Below are positions 23,694-32,484 of a stretch of DNA of 64,000 nt, in pieces (the stretch's first letter is position 1; every line of letters begins with the position of its first letter). The stretch lies in contig CALUZA010000055.1 in the NCBI GenBank assembly GCA_944325185.1, forward strand, positions 1 to 64,000, read 5' to 3'. Position numbers and translations under genes: made by a program. This DNA is from Candidatus Gastranaerophilales bacterium (GTDB taxonomy: Bacteria; Cyanobacteriota; Vampirovibrionia; Gastranaerophilales; Gastranaerophilaceae). Under the pieces are notes generated by a model. The model saw only the letters and a list, made by a program, of their open reading frames with translations, searched no databases and was not told the DNA's origin.

Positions 23694-25307
23694 ATGAGTT
23701 CGGAATTGCGAAAAAAACAAATTAAATATTATACGGGTTTATTGAAGGAGAATGAATTTTTGCTTTTAAAATCCGAGGATTCTTTTTTTAAAGCTCATTA
23801 TGAAGCCTCTCCTCTTAATATTTTGACTAATTTTTCAGGTACGGAAGGCGAAGCTATAATAGATAAAAAAGGCAATATTTCTCTTTTTGTTGATACAAGA
23901 TATCATATTTTGGCCGATAAACAGGTATTCTTTGGTATTAATGTACATAAAATGCCTTTGGGCGAGACATTTTATGAGGCTTTTAAAAAATGTTACCCTA
24001 AAAAATCAATTCTATATGTACCTTTTGATATAAAATTATCTGATTATATGCGATTGGATGAATATTTTGATTTAAGAACATATAAAATTCCGGATAAATT
24101 TTTAGTTAATAATGATTTTTCTAAAAAAGCTCCTATTTTTCCAGTTGATAAAGATATAGCTGTTAACGACTTTTTATTTAAAATAAAAAAAATTCCAAAA
24201 ATTAATTCTAATAATCGCAAAATGTTAATCTTTAATCTTGATGAGATTTCTTATTTAACAAATTTGAGAAGTTTTCAGTTTAAAAATTCGTCAAATTTTC
24301 GTTCAATCTTATATTTGGATGTTAAAAATCAAAATAATATTTTATTTGTTGATAAACCCTTAAAATTAAAAAAAATAGAAGGACTAAAATATTTAAAACT
24401 TTCTGATTTTTTTGATTACATTAATTCTATTGACGATGAAATTTTTATTGATTATGAAGATATAACATTGGATAAGTTTTTATCAATAAAAAAACCTGTT
24501 CAAAATAAAAAGAAAACCCTTTCTTTACTTGCTTCAATTAAGCAAAAAAGTGAAATTGATTATCTTTATGAATGTTATGAAAAATTAGATAATGCAATTT
24601 TAAATTTTAAAAATAAGTTAAAGACAGGTATAAGCGAGTTTGATTTGGTTAATCTTTTTGAAAGTGAATTAATGAAAACCGGCGCCAAATCAACTTCTTT
24701 TAAAACTATAATGGCTATTGGGGAAAACAGTGCTTCAATTCATTATTCAAGTTACGATAAGAATAAAATTTTAACGGATGAGAGTCTTATTTTATTAGAT
24801 TGTGGCGGATATTGGGATAACGGATACGCAACGGATATAACAAGAACTTTTTATTTTGGAACCAACCCTTCAGATACATACAAAAAGGTATATACTTATG
24901 TTTTAAAGGCTTTTGTCTCTTGTTTTTTATCTTGTGAAACAGATGCTAAAAAATTAGATAAGCTTGCAAGAGAAATATTGAAACCATTAGAAAAAGAAGG
25001 TTTTTATTTTGGACATGGTTTAGGTCATGGAATTGGCACCTCTGTTCATCAAAACCCTCCAAGATTATCTTTAAATTCTAAAGACATTATAAAACCCCTG
25101 CAAGTACATTCTATTGAACCAGGTTTGTATGGAAAATCTATTGATGGCAAGGAGTTTGGCGTTAGAATTGAAAATTGCGTTTATTTTGATATAGATTATA
25201 AAAGATTTTCATTATCAAAATTTCCTTTTGAGGAGCTTTTAATTAAATATGAGCTTTTAAGTGAAGCTGAAAAAGAATTTGTTAAAAAGTGGCAAAGTAA
25301 AGTATGA
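23694..25307 (+). CDS. Xaa-Pro aminopeptidase (M24B, creatinase-fold)
   Basis: A metallopeptidase that removes N-terminal residues preceding proline. The chain is 537 residues from ATG 23694; a TTG at 23676 overlapping the yjbQ stop is a less likely start. It has two creatinase-type N-terminal domains (about 1-290) and a pita-bread catalytic domain. The dinuclear-metal ligands are visible: LLDCGGYWDNGYATDITRT (two Asp), FGHGLGHGIGTSVH (His), SIEPGLYG (Glu) and GVRIENCVYF (Glu). It should be active and cytoplasmic. The stop overlaps the next gene in an ATGA. Confidence 0.93.
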   Translation: MSSELRKKQIKYYTGLLKENEFLLLKSEDSFFKAHYEASPLNILTNFSGTEGEAIIDKKGNISLFVDTRYHILADKQVFFGINVHKMPLGETFYEAFKKCYPKKSILYVPFDIKLSDYMRLDEYFDLRTYKIPDKFLVNNDFSKKAPIFPVDKDIAVNDFLFKIKKIPKINSNNRKMLIFNLDEISYLTNLRSFQFKNSSNFRSILYLDVKNQNNILFVDKPLKLKKIEGLKYLKLSDFFDYINSIDDEIFIDYEDITLDKFLSIKKPVQNKKKTLSLLASIKQKSEIDYLYECYEKLDNAILNFKNKLKTGISEFDLVNLFESELMKTGAKSTSFKTIMAIGENSASIHYSSYDKNKILTDESLILLDCGGYWDNGYATDITRTFYFGTNPSDTYKKVYTYVLKAFVSCFLSCETDAKKLDKLAREILKPLEKEGFYFGHGLGHGIGTSVHQNPPRLSLNSKDIIKPLQVHSIEPGLYGKSIDGKEFGVRIENCVYFDIDYKRFSLSKFPFEELLIKYELLSEAEKEFVKKWQSKV

Positions 25308-26077
25308 AAATTATAGAAATATCAAGTACTCAAAACGAGTTGATAAAATTTGTATATAAACTGCAAAATTCAAAATTCAGAAAAAGTCAAAAATTGGTTT
25401 TATTGGATGGCAATAAGACCATTGAAGGTTTAATAGATGATGGATTTGAGTTTGAGTTTATCTTTTTAAAAAAAGAAAATCCGTTAATAAATAAAATAAA
25501 TACAAAGGAAATGGTTTTTGTTGATGATAAGGTTTTAAAAAAGATTTCAACTGTAAAAACCCCTTGTTCTATGGTTGGGGTTATAAAAGAACCAAATGTT
25601 TCAAGTGAGCTATTTTTTGATTTTAAAAAAATAGCTTTGATAGACGGAATTAAAGATGCTGGAAATTTAGGGACAATAATTCGTTCTGCTTGTGCTTTTT
25701 CAATTGACGGAATAATTCTTTTGAATGAGTGTGTGGATTTATATAATTCAAAAACAATTCGTGCTGCTGCTCAAAATATGTTTAAAATTCCCATAATTCA
25801 TTCTGATATAAATTTTATAAAAAAATTGAAGAAAAACCATAAATTGATTTCTACTGTTGTTGATGCAAAGAAAGATTTTATGGAATATGAATTTGATTGC
25901 AATTTTATTTTGGCTTTCGGTTCCGAAGCCGAAGGTCTAAGTTCGGATGTTATCGATTTGAGCGATGAAAAATTGACACTATTTATGGATAATAATGTTG
26001 AATCTTTAAATCTTGCAGTATGCTCTTCTGTTGCCTTTGCACTAATAAAATTAAACCAAAGATTTATGTCTTTCTAG
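25304..26077 (+). CDS. SpoU/TrmH family RNA 2'-O-methyltransferase
   Basis: A 257-residue SPOUT methyltransferase. An N-terminal substrate-binding L30e-like domain (to about 95) is followed by the knotted catalytic domain with the three motifs: DAGNLGTIIRSACAF, LAFGSEAEGLS and ESLNLAVCSSVAFAL. It methylates ribose 2'-OH in rRNA or tRNA. RlmB/TsnR-like rRNA targets are most likely, but the exact nucleotide cannot be read from sequence. It is coupled to the peptidase gene by a 4-nt overlap and followed by a weak hairpin. Confidence 0.93.
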   Translation: MKIIEISSTQNELIKFVYKLQNSKFRKSQKLVLLDGNKTIEGLIDDGFEFEFIFLKKENPLINKINTKEMVFVDDKVLKKISTVKTPCSMVGVIKEPNVSSELFFDFKKIALIDGIKDAGNLGTIIRSACAFSIDGIILLNECVDLYNSKTIRAAAQNMFKIPIIHSDINFIKKLKKNHKLISTVVDAKKDFMEYEFDCNFILAFGSEAEGLSSDVIDLSDEKLTLFMDNNVESLNLAVCSSVAFALIKLNQRFMSF

Positions 26078-26088
26078 CCTAATTATTT

Positions 26089-26116
26089 ATTGCCATGACT
26101 TATTTATCATGGTAAT
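26089..26116 (+). terminator. Weak hairpin after the methyltransferase gene
   Basis: A 10-bp stem with one G-T pair (26089-26098 with 26107-26116) and an 8-nt loop, without a proper T-tract. It may be a weak terminator or an mRNA 3'-end stabiliser. Confidence 0.4.
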
Positions 26117-26152
26117 ATTATAAAGCAATGTAAAAAAAATAATGAGGTTTTG

Positions 26153-26356
26153 ATGCGCATAGTTCCCGTAGCTCGTACATATTCAACAGGAATTTATAAT
26201 TCAAAAATTTCAAGAGCTCAAGCTCAAAAGCATACAAATACTAATGCTCAAAATGTTGCGCACCAATACACAGGTGTTCCCAGCTATGATTTAGCTTATG
26301 CAAGTATGTATGATAATCAAATAGCTAAAGAATTAAAGTTAATGGGCTTGATATAA
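26153..26356 (+). CDS. Small hypothetical protein (67 aa)
   Basis: A 67-residue protein with a GAGG Shine-Dalgarno 6 nt before ATG 26153. It is basic and polar at the N-terminus (a region rich in Gln, Ala, Asn, His) and ends in a helix, NQIAKELKLMGLI. There is no signal peptide or membrane span. I do not recognise the family. It stands alone between the methyltransferase and the MTA phosphorylase genes, and its good ribosome-binding site is the main support. Confidence 0.65.
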   Translation: MRIVPVARTYSTGIYNSKISRAQAQKHTNTNAQNVAHQYTGVPSYDLAYASMYDNQIAKELKLMGLI

Positions 26357-26400
26357 TTTTACATGATTGTTTTATTGATTATAGGGGTTGAGAAGCGGAA

Positions 26401-27186
26401 ATGAAAAATTTAGCAAGTATAGGTATATTTGGTGGTTCAGGTTTTTATAAGTTTTTAGATAACATTGAGGAAGTTTTTATAGATACACCTTATGGTAAGA
26501 CTTCTGATGCTATTATGCTTGGTGCTATTGGTGGCAAGAAAGTTGCTTTTATGCCTCGTCATGGTAGAAATCACTCAATTGCCCCTCATAAAGTAAATTA
26601 CAGAGCAAATGTATGGGCAATGAAGGAAATAGGTTGTAAGAGAGTTATTTCTCCATGTGCTGCGGGTTCTTTGCAAAAACATGTAAAACCCGGTGATATT
26701 GTATTTTGTGATCAATATGTAAATTGGACTAACGGAAGATTGGATACTTTTTTTGATAAAGAAGATATTCAACATATTTCTTCTGCGGAACCTTATTGTC
26801 CTCAAATGAGAGAAATTGCATTAAAATGTGCGGATGAATTAGGCTATTCTGTTCATAAAACAGGAACAGTTGTTGTAATTCAGGGTCCCAGATTTAATAC
26901 AAAAGCAGAAAGTGCATTTTTTACTCGCCAAGGATGGGAAGTTATAAATATGACTCAATATCCTGAAGCACATTTGGTAAAAGAATTAAATATGTGTCCT
27001 TTGAATATTTCTTTAATTACTGATTATGATGCAGGCCTTGTTGCTGAATGTGAACCTGTTTCACATGAAGCTGTTATGAAAGTATTCAGTGACAATATAC
27101 AAAAACTTCAAAAATTATTATTTAAAATTGTTGAATCGGTTGATGACACAAAGACATGCAGTTGTGATAATCAAGCAAAATGGTAA
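26401..27186 (+). CDS. mtnP: S-methyl-5'-thioadenosine phosphorylase
   Basis: A purine nucleoside phosphorylase-fold enzyme that cleaves methylthioadenosine (from polyamine and SAM metabolism) to adenine and methylthioribose-1-phosphate. The 261 residues contain the phosphate-binding GGSGFY and PRHGRNHSIAPHKVNYRAN, GPRFNTKAE, and INMTQYPEAHLVKE, the sugar-binding signature. The DYDAGL segment is the base-specificity region. The Asp pair favours 6-amino purines, so MTAP is preferred over an inosine phosphorylase. With metK at 52722 it belongs to SAM and methionine salvage. yggT follows within 14 nt. Confidence 0.93.
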   Translation: MKNLASIGIFGGSGFYKFLDNIEEVFIDTPYGKTSDAIMLGAIGGKKVAFMPRHGRNHSIAPHKVNYRANVWAMKEIGCKRVISPCAAGSLQKHVKPGDIVFCDQYVNWTNGRLDTFFDKEDIQHISSAEPYCPQMREIALKCADELGYSVHKTGTVVVIQGPRFNTKAESAFFTRQGWEVINMTQYPEAHLVKELNMCPLNISLITDYDAGLVAECEPVSHEAVMKVFSDNIQKLQKLLFKIVESVDDTKTCSCDNQAKW

Positions 27187-27200
27187 AGGAAAATTAAAAA

Positions 27201-27467
27201 ATGGGTTTAACAATTGCTGTTGCAAGAATTTTTGATCTAATATTTTTGGTATTATTTGTTACTATTTTATTAAGTTGGTTTCCAAAAATAAATTGGTATA
27301 ATGAGCCGTTTAGGTCAATGAGAGCTTTTTCTGAAATTTTTCTTGCTCCTTTCAGAAAGCTTATTCCTCCAATTGGAATGATTGATATTTCGCCGATAGT
27401 TGCATTTTTTTGTTTATCGCTTTTAAGAAGCGTTATTCTTGGAATGTTATCGGGGTTAGGTTTGTAA
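27201..27467 (+). CDS. YggT family membrane protein
   Basis: An 88-residue protein with two hydrophobic spans (residues 8-25 and 62-85) flanking the conserved WFPKINWYNEPFRSMRAFSEIFLAPFRKLIPP loop of the YggT/Ycf19 family. In plastids and cyanobacteria, relatives are linked to membrane organisation and division-associated functions; here the role is inferred only from the family. An AAGGAAAA ribosome-binding site is present. It is followed by a strong bidirectional terminator shared with fabF. Confidence 0.9.
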   Translation: MGLTIAVARIFDLIFLVLFVTILLSWFPKINWYNEPFRSMRAFSEIFLAPFRKLIPPIGMIDISPIVAFFCLSLLRSVILGMLSGLGL

Positions 27468-27482
27468 TTAATTTTGTGTAAT

Positions 27483-27510
27483 AAAAAAGCCTCTATATAG
27501 AGGCTTTTTT
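27483..27510. terminator. Bidirectional rho-independent terminator
   Basis: A 12-bp perfect stem, A6-GCCTCT with AGAGGC-T6, with an ATAT loop. It separates the convergent yggT and fabF genes. Confidence 0.92.
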
Positions 27511-27527
27511 ATTTTATTTGTTAGGTT

Positions 27528-28772
27528 TTATTTATTTTTTTCAAATACCAATACTGCGTTGCATCCGCCAAAACCAAATGAATTCGAAAGTACCGCATTG
27601 ATTTCTTTTTCACGAGCTTTGTGTGGTACATAATCCAAATTTGCAACTTCAGGATCTTGTTCATCGAGATTAATTGTTGGAGGTACTATACCGTCAAGCA
27701 TTGATTTAATTGCAATAATAGCTTCAACCGAGCCTGCTCCGCCCAACATGTGTCCTGTCATAGATTTTGTTGATGAAACAAGCAGATTTTTATTTTGAGT
27801 CTTATCTCCAAATACTTTTGCGATTGCTTTAGATTCTGCTATGTCGCCAACATGGGTTGAAGTTCCATGTGCATTGATATAATCTATGTTTTCCGGTTTA
27901 AGCCCTGCGTCATTTAAAGCTAAATTCATAGCTAAAATCGCGCCATTGCCTTCAGGATCGGGAGCTACCATATCGTATGCGTCCGAGGATTGTCCATAGC
28001 CGGTTAATTCTGCATAAATTTTTGCTCCACGTTTTAGTGCGTGTTCTCTTTCTTCAAGAATTAAAATTCCTGCCCCTTCGGACATTATAAAACCATCTCT
28101 TTTAGTGTCGTATGGGCGGGAAGCTTTTGTTGGATCTTCATTTGATTTTGATAGTGTTTTTGCTGAAGTAAATGCCCCTATTCCCATATCGCAAATGCCT
28201 GCTTCTGCTCCACCTGCAACCATAATATCAGCATCGTTGCACTGAATTGCTCTTGCAGCATCTCCAATAGAGTGTGCCCCTGTAGCGCAAGCCGTAACAA
28301 CAGATTTGGACATACCTCTAAGTCCGTATTTAATTGATATTTTGCCTGCTGCCATATTCGTAATCATCATCGGGACCATAAAGGGTGAGCATTTATGATA
28401 TCCTCTTGCTTGCATTACTTCATGATTTTTTTGAATTGTTTCAAGTCCGCCCGCCGCAGAACCTGCAATTACACCTATTCTTGTTAAATCTTCTTTGCTT
28501 AAATCCAGACCTGAATCTTCCATTGCCTCTGTAGCTGCTACAACTGAACATAGAATAAACTTATCCATTCTGCGTGCGTCTTTAGGATCTACATATTTTG
28601 AACAATCGAACTCGGGAACTTGTCCTCCAATGTGTACTAAATGTTTTTCTAAATCCAGATTTAAGTATCTTATACCACTTTGCCCTTTTTTTAGGCTATT
28701 CCAGAGAGTCTCAACCCCAACTCCAAAAGGCGATACGCATCCCATACCGGTTACTACAACTCGTCTTTTCAT
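27528..28772 (-). CDS. fabF: 3-oxoacyl-[acyl-carrier-protein] synthase II
   Basis: The condensing enzyme of fatty-acid elongation, 414 residues, standard length. The Cys-His-His triad is visible: Cys162 in VVTACATGAHSIGDA, His302 in NAHGTSTHVGD and His341 in SMTGHMLGGAGS. A C-terminal NSFGFGGCNAVLVF completes the thiolase fold. It is the last gene of a six-gene minus-strand run, 27 nt after fabH, and ends at the 27483 terminator. Elongation genes fabD, fabG and acpP are not in the window. Confidence 0.97.
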   Translation of the reverse strand: MKRRVVVTGMGCVSPFGVGVETLWNSLKKGQSGIRYLNLDLEKHLVHIGGQVPEFDCSKYVDPKDARRMDKFILCSVVAATEAMEDSGLDLSKEDLTRIGVIAGSAAGGLETIQKNHEVMQARGYHKCSPFMVPMMITNMAAGKISIKYGLRGMSKSVVTACATGAHSIGDAARAIQCNDADIMVAGGAEAGICDMGIGAFTSAKTLSKSNEDPTKASRPYDTKRDGFIMSEGAGILILEEREHALKRGAKIYAELTGYGQSSDAYDMVAPDPEGNGAILAMNLALNDAGLKPENIDYINAHGTSTHVGDIAESKAIAKVFGDKTQNKNLLVSSTKSMTGHMLGGAGSVEAIIAIKSMLDGIVPPTINLDEQDPEVANLDYVPHKAREKEINAVLSNSFGFGGCNAVLVFEKNK

Positions 28773-28799
28773 ACTTACCAGTTTCTCCTTATTTGTTAT

Positions 28800-29804
28800 T
28801 TATACATTTTCATCCAGCGTTATAATTGCATTTGCTCCCGTCATGCCTGCACCAAAAGCGCTAAGCATAAGTTTGGCGGGTAGTTTAATTTTTCCATTAT
28901 CTATTGATTCTCTTATTGCTACAGGAATTGATGCTGCTGACATATTTCCATAAAATTCTATATTTGATATAACTTTTGAATTATCAATTGTTAGTCTGTC
29001 TGCAAGGGCATCAATCATTCTTTGATTTGATTGATGAGGTACGAAATAATCAATGTCTTTAACATCCGTATTTGTGGTTTCCAGTAATTCTTCAAGTTTT
29101 GGAGGAATTGTATGCATGACAAATTTGTATACATCTTTGCCTTTCATCTCAATAAAAGGTTTAACTTTTTGCGTCATATCTTTTAATAGCGGACAATTTT
29201 TGCCTTGTGTCTTTAAAGTTATATAATCTCCGCAATCTCCATCGGAAATTAAATTAATTCCTATGATATCATCTTTCTCGTTTTCTGTTGCACTTATTAT
29301 CATTGCGCCTGCGCCATCGCCAAAAAGAACACATACTGATCTGTCTGTCCAATCAGTAAATTTTGTTGTAGCGTCAGTTGCAACAATCAATATATTTTTA
29401 TATAATCCTGATTTAATAAATGCTCTTGCGCATTCCATAGCATATATAAAACCTGAGCAAGCCGCTTTAACATCAAAGCATGCAGCATTTTTTGCGCCTA
29501 TTGCAGATTGAATAAGGCAAGCAACAGAAGGGTAAATATCTTCAGGTGCAGATGCTGCAGCAAGAATTAAATCAATATCTTCAACTTTCAGCCCTCTTTT
29601 TTCTGCTCTTTTTAATGTCTTTTGGGCAGCTTTAATGCCTAAAGTCGTAGAGGTCTCATCTCCGTCGATAACCCTTCTTTCTTTGATACCTGTTCTTGTT
29701 GTAATCCATTCATCCGATGTATCAAGAATTTTTGTTAAATCGTCATTTGTTATTGTGTTTTTTGCAACTTCAAAATCAAGTGCTATTATTTTAGAGTTTG
29801 TCAT
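28800..29804 (-). CDS. fabH: 3-oxoacyl-[acyl-carrier-protein] synthase III
   Basis: The initiating condensing enzyme that joins an acyl-CoA primer to malonyl-ACP. The 334 residues carry the Cys-His-Asn triad: Cys116 in DVKAACSGFIYA, His257 in VPHQSNQRM and Asn287 in YGNMSAASIPVA. It lies between the 2-oxoacid oxidoreductase gamma gene (2 nt) and fabF (27 nt). That neighbourhood suggests that acyl-CoA made by the oxidoreductase could serve as its primer. The loops that set primer length and branching were not analysed. An AGGAAAGG ribosome-binding site precedes the ATG. Confidence 0.97.
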   Translation of the reverse strand: MTNSKIIALDFEVAKNTITNDDLTKILDTSDEWITTRTGIKERRVIDGDETSTTLGIKAAQKTLKRAEKRGLKVEDIDLILAAASAPEDIYPSVACLIQSAIGAKNAACFDVKAACSGFIYAMECARAFIKSGLYKNILIVATDATTKFTDWTDRSVCVLFGDGAGAMIISATENEKDDIIGINLISDGDCGDYITLKTQGKNCPLLKDMTQKVKPFIEMKGKDVYKFVMHTIPPKLEELLETTNTDVKDIDYFVPHQSNQRMIDALADRLTIDNSKVISNIEFYGNMSAASIPVAIRESIDNGKIKLPAKLMLSAFGAGMTGANAIITLDENV

Positions 29805-29806
29805 TT

Positions 29807-30346
29807 TTACCTTTCCTGAATGTAGTTATAGCCGATAAAATAAGCTTCAATATTTTTTTGAATAAGCTCTTTTTTGTCTTTTAATATTTTTTCATAAGCT
29901 TTTTTAACGTTTTCTATTGAAAAATTATCCGTTATTTTAGACAGTATACCAAGTGCAATAGAATTAGCTACTTTTATATTTCCTAAATTAAGTGCCTCTT
30001 GTGTTAATGGGGCAAAAATATACTTTATATCATCTCTTGTTTTATTTATTTTTGCAAGTGATGAATTTACGATTATTGTACCGTTTTTTTTAACTTTTGA
30101 AATAAACTTATCAAAAGATGTTTGATTTAGCGCTACCACAAAGTCAACTTCTTTATTTTGAATGCAAAACAATTCTTCATCAGAAGCATTTATTTCGCAA
30201 TTAACTGCACCGCCACGCATTTCTGCTCCATAACATGGACTAAATGAAACAAATTTGCCGTTTAACATAAAAATATTGGTTAAAATTGTGCCTATTGATA
30301 AAACACCTTGTCCGCCTGCTCCTGATATAATAAAATTTCTAATCAT
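29807..30346 (-). CDS. 2-oxoacid:ferredoxin oxidoreductase, gamma subunit
   Basis: The gamma (domain III-like) subunit, 179 residues. It shows IISGAGGQGVLSIGTIL, CYGAEMRGGAVNCEI and VDFVVALNQTSFDKF, all standard for the KorC/VorC/PorG family. I chose ATG 30346, which overlaps the beta-subunit stop by 8 nt, rather than the longer frame to 30367, because it starts right at the conserved IRNFIISGAGGQG strand. It belongs to the four-subunit enzyme encoded by 29807-32359. Confidence 0.93.
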   Translation of the reverse strand: MIRNFIISGAGGQGVLSIGTILTNIFMLNGKFVSFSPCYGAEMRGGAVNCEINASDEELFCIQNKEVDFVVALNQTSFDKFISKVKKNGTIIVNSSLAKINKTRDDIKYIFAPLTQEALNLGNIKVANSIALGILSKITDNFSIENVKKAYEKILKDKKELIQKNIEAYFIGYNYIQER

Positions 30347-31094
30347 TTTCAACATCCTTAAAAACATCCAGCGGGTAAATTTTTACAAGTTCATTTTTTA
30401 TTTTTTCATGCGAGTCTTTTGGTGACAATTTCCAGTTGGTTGGACAGTTTGATAGTATTTCAACAAAGCTAAAACCAAGTCCTTTTTTTTGATATTCAAA
30501 AGCTTTTTTGATTACTTTTTTTGCATTCATTATATTTTTAATATCATATAGGGCAACTCTTGCGCTATAGCTTACGCCCTCACATAGTGCAATTTGTTCT
30601 GCAGTTTTTATGGGGTAGCCATGGTATTCTATGTTTCTTCCATTGGGACTTGTGGTAGTTATTTGTCCAAGCGCTGTGGTAGGACCAAGCTGTCCGCCAG
30701 TCATTCCGTAGTTTGTATTATTAATACATATAGCGGTTATGTTTTCGCCTCTAAGTGCGCTATGCATTGATTCTGCCAGTCCGATTGACGCAAAATCTCC
30801 GTCGCCTTGATATGTAAAAACAAATTTGTTATTCCCCATTGCTTTGTGGGCTCTTTTAACTCCTGTTGCAACAGCACAAGCTCTGCCATGCGGAGCTTCC
30901 AGACAGTCAACATCAAGGAAATCATATAAAAGCACCGAGCAACCTGAAGATGCTATTGCAATTGTATCTTCTTGAATATTTAATTCATCTATTATTTGTG
31001 CTACAAGTTTTATTGCAACACCATGGTCGCATCCTGAACAGAATGTGAAATTTGAATTTTTTTTGATTGATTTAGGTACCTTAAATATTTGCAT
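30339..31094 (-). CDS. 2-oxoacid:ferredoxin oxidoreductase, beta (TPP) subunit
   Basis: The thiamine-diphosphate-binding subunit, 251 residues. It has FCSGCDHG at the N-terminus, an EAPHGRACAVATGVKRA segment, and the TPP/Mg motif GDGDFASIGLAE followed by NNTNYGMTGGQ. ATG 31094 is chosen because AAGGAA lies 5 nt upstream; the frame to 31124 lies deep inside the alpha gene. It overlaps the alpha gene by 14 nt. The GMTGGQ form is common to 2-oxoglutarate and branched-chain oxoacid enzymes, so the substrate is left open. Confidence 0.94.
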   Translation of the reverse strand: MQIFKVPKSIKKNSNFTFCSGCDHGVAIKLVAQIIDELNIQEDTIAIASSGCSVLLYDFLDVDCLEAPHGRACAVATGVKRAHKAMGNNKFVFTYQGDGDFASIGLAESMHSALRGENITAICINNTNYGMTGGQLGPTTALGQITTTSPNGRNIEYHGYPIKTAEQIALCEGVSYSARVALYDIKNIMNAKKVIKKAFEYQKKGLGFSFVEILSNCPTNWKLSPKDSHEKIKNELVKIYPLDVFKDVEND

Positions 31095-32151
31095 AGTATT
31101 CCTTGAGTACATTTTTTGAGGCATCTACCATTTCTTCTTCTCTAAGCATATCTCCTGTGGGTTTTCCGATAAAGGAAACTTTTGCATTTGATAAAACTGC
31201 GAGTCTTACATCTTTAAGCATTTGACCCATATTCATTTCTATGTCTATTACAACATTTACCTTTTGCGACAGTTCGTTTAGTCTTTTATACGGGAATGGA
31301 TATAGTGTTTTGGGTCTAAAAAGCCCCATCTTAATTCCTTTTTTTCTGTAATGGTTGCATAGTGCTTTAGCGTGTCTTGCCATTGTACCGAATGCTGTTA
31401 TAAGTACTTCTATATCATCGCAGTTATATTCTTCCCAGTCGCATTCATTTTGTTCGATTGTTGTATATTTTTTGTATAGTTCTATAATATGCCTATTGAG
31501 TTTATTTTGACTAGGTTCAAGCGAGTGAATTTCTCTTGCAGGCCTTGATTTAGCGCCATCCAATATCCAAGATGAATTATCAATTTCGGGATACGGATTT
31601 TCTGTAATTGACGCAGGTTCTGCCATTTGTCCAAGCATGCCGTCTGCAAGAAGAATAACCGGTGTTCTGTATTTTTGTGCAAGATAAAATGCTTTATATG
31701 TTAAATCTACACATTCCTGAACGCTTGACGGTGACAGTACAATGGTTTTGTAGTCGCCATTTCCACCCCCGATTGTTGCTTGGTTATAATCTCCTTGAGA
31801 TGGAAAAATATATCCTTGTCCGGGACCTGCCCTCATAACATTAACTATTACAATTGGTAGCTCGTCTGATGAAGCATAGGAGATAGCTTCTTGCATAAGG
31901 GAAACTGCACAAGATGAACTCGATGTCATTACTTTTGCTCCGGTTGAAGCTGCTCCAAGTGCCATATTAATTGCTGCAATTTCTGATTCTGCGCATACGT
32001 ATGCCAGTTTTCTTTTTTGCATTTCTCCGCTTAAAAATTCTCCAATTTCTGTTTGCGGGGTAATTGGATATCCGAAATAGCACTTGCAGCCACAATTAAG
32101 TGCTGCTTTTGCTATTGCAATATTACCTTTTAGGAGTTCTTTTTCATTCAT
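31081..32151 (-). CDS. 2-oxoacid:ferredoxin oxidoreductase, alpha subunit
   Basis: The alpha subunit, 356 residues. It has GYPITPQTEIGEFLS (substrate region), VCAESEIAAINMALGAASTGAKVMTSSSS, RAGPGQGYIFPSQGDYNQATIGGGNGDYK and LADGMLGQM. The sequence type matches 3-methyl-2-oxobutanoate (VorB-like) and 2-oxoglutarate (KorA-like) oxidoreductases. It decarboxylates a 2-oxoacid to an acyl-CoA and reduces ferredoxin. The start codon lies inside the end of the ferredoxin gene (8-nt overlap). The gene order delta-alpha-beta-gamma followed by fabH-fabF favours a branched-chain substrate, but this is inference. Confidence 0.94.
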   Translation of the reverse strand: MNEKELLKGNIAIAKAALNCGCKCYFGYPITPQTEIGEFLSGEMQKRKLAYVCAESEIAAINMALGAASTGAKVMTSSSSCAVSLMQEAISYASSDELPIVIVNVMRAGPGQGYIFPSQGDYNQATIGGGNGDYKTIVLSPSSVQECVDLTYKAFYLAQKYRTPVILLADGMLGQMAEPASITENPYPEIDNSSWILDGAKSRPAREIHSLEPSQNKLNRHIIELYKKYTTIEQNECDWEEYNCDDIEVLITAFGTMARHAKALCNHYRKKGIKMGLFRPKTLYPFPYKRLNELSQKVNVVIDIEMNMGQMLKDVRLAVLSNAKVSFIGKPTGDMLREEEMVDASKNVLKEYYANI

Positions 32152-32359
32152 CTTTATAGACTTCCGTTATTGCTATTTCAGGGCATACCATTGCGCATTG
32201 GCCGCATCCTAAGCATAGGTTTTGCTCATCTTTAAATTCTACTGTATATTCCCCTGTTTTTCCTATTTCATTACTTTTTTTTAACAATTTTTTGGGACAA
32301 ACATCCATACATAAATAGCATGATTTACATTTGTTTTTGTCTAGTTTTATGTATGACAT
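32144..32359 (-). CDS. 2x[4Fe-4S] ferredoxin, delta subunit of 2-oxoacid oxidoreductase
   Basis: A 71-residue protein with two complete CxxCxxCxxxC clusters (Cys11, 14, 17, 21 and Cys49, 52, 55, 59). Each is followed by Pro, as in bacterial-type ferredoxin domains. It carries electrons from the TPP site to free ferredoxin. It is first in the operon and overlaps the alpha gene by 8 nt. A GGGAG ribosome-binding site lies about 11 nt upstream. The promoter must lie in the 125-bp gap shared with the divergent sugar porter gene. Confidence 0.95.
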   Translation of the reverse strand: MSYIKLDKNKCKSCYLCMDVCPKKLLKKSNEIGKTGEYTVEFKDEQNLCLGCGQCAMVCPEIAITEVYKDE

Positions 32360-32472
32360 TATTAATAAACTCCCATGCTTAAAACGTTTTCTTAATAATA
32401 TTCTCTCACAAAATTAAAAAAAGTGAATTTATTAATACTTTTTAGTCTAATACATTTCTTAATATTTATTGG

Positions 32473-32478
32473 TATAAT
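32473..32478 (+). promoter_or_regulatory. Extended -10 (TGG-TATAAT), leaderless sugar porter gene
   Basis: A consensus TATAAT with an upstream TGG and exactly 6 nt to ATG 32485. There is no Shine-Dalgarno. This is the clearest leaderless-type start in the window. Confidence 0.65.
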
Positions 32479-32484
32479 AGAGTC

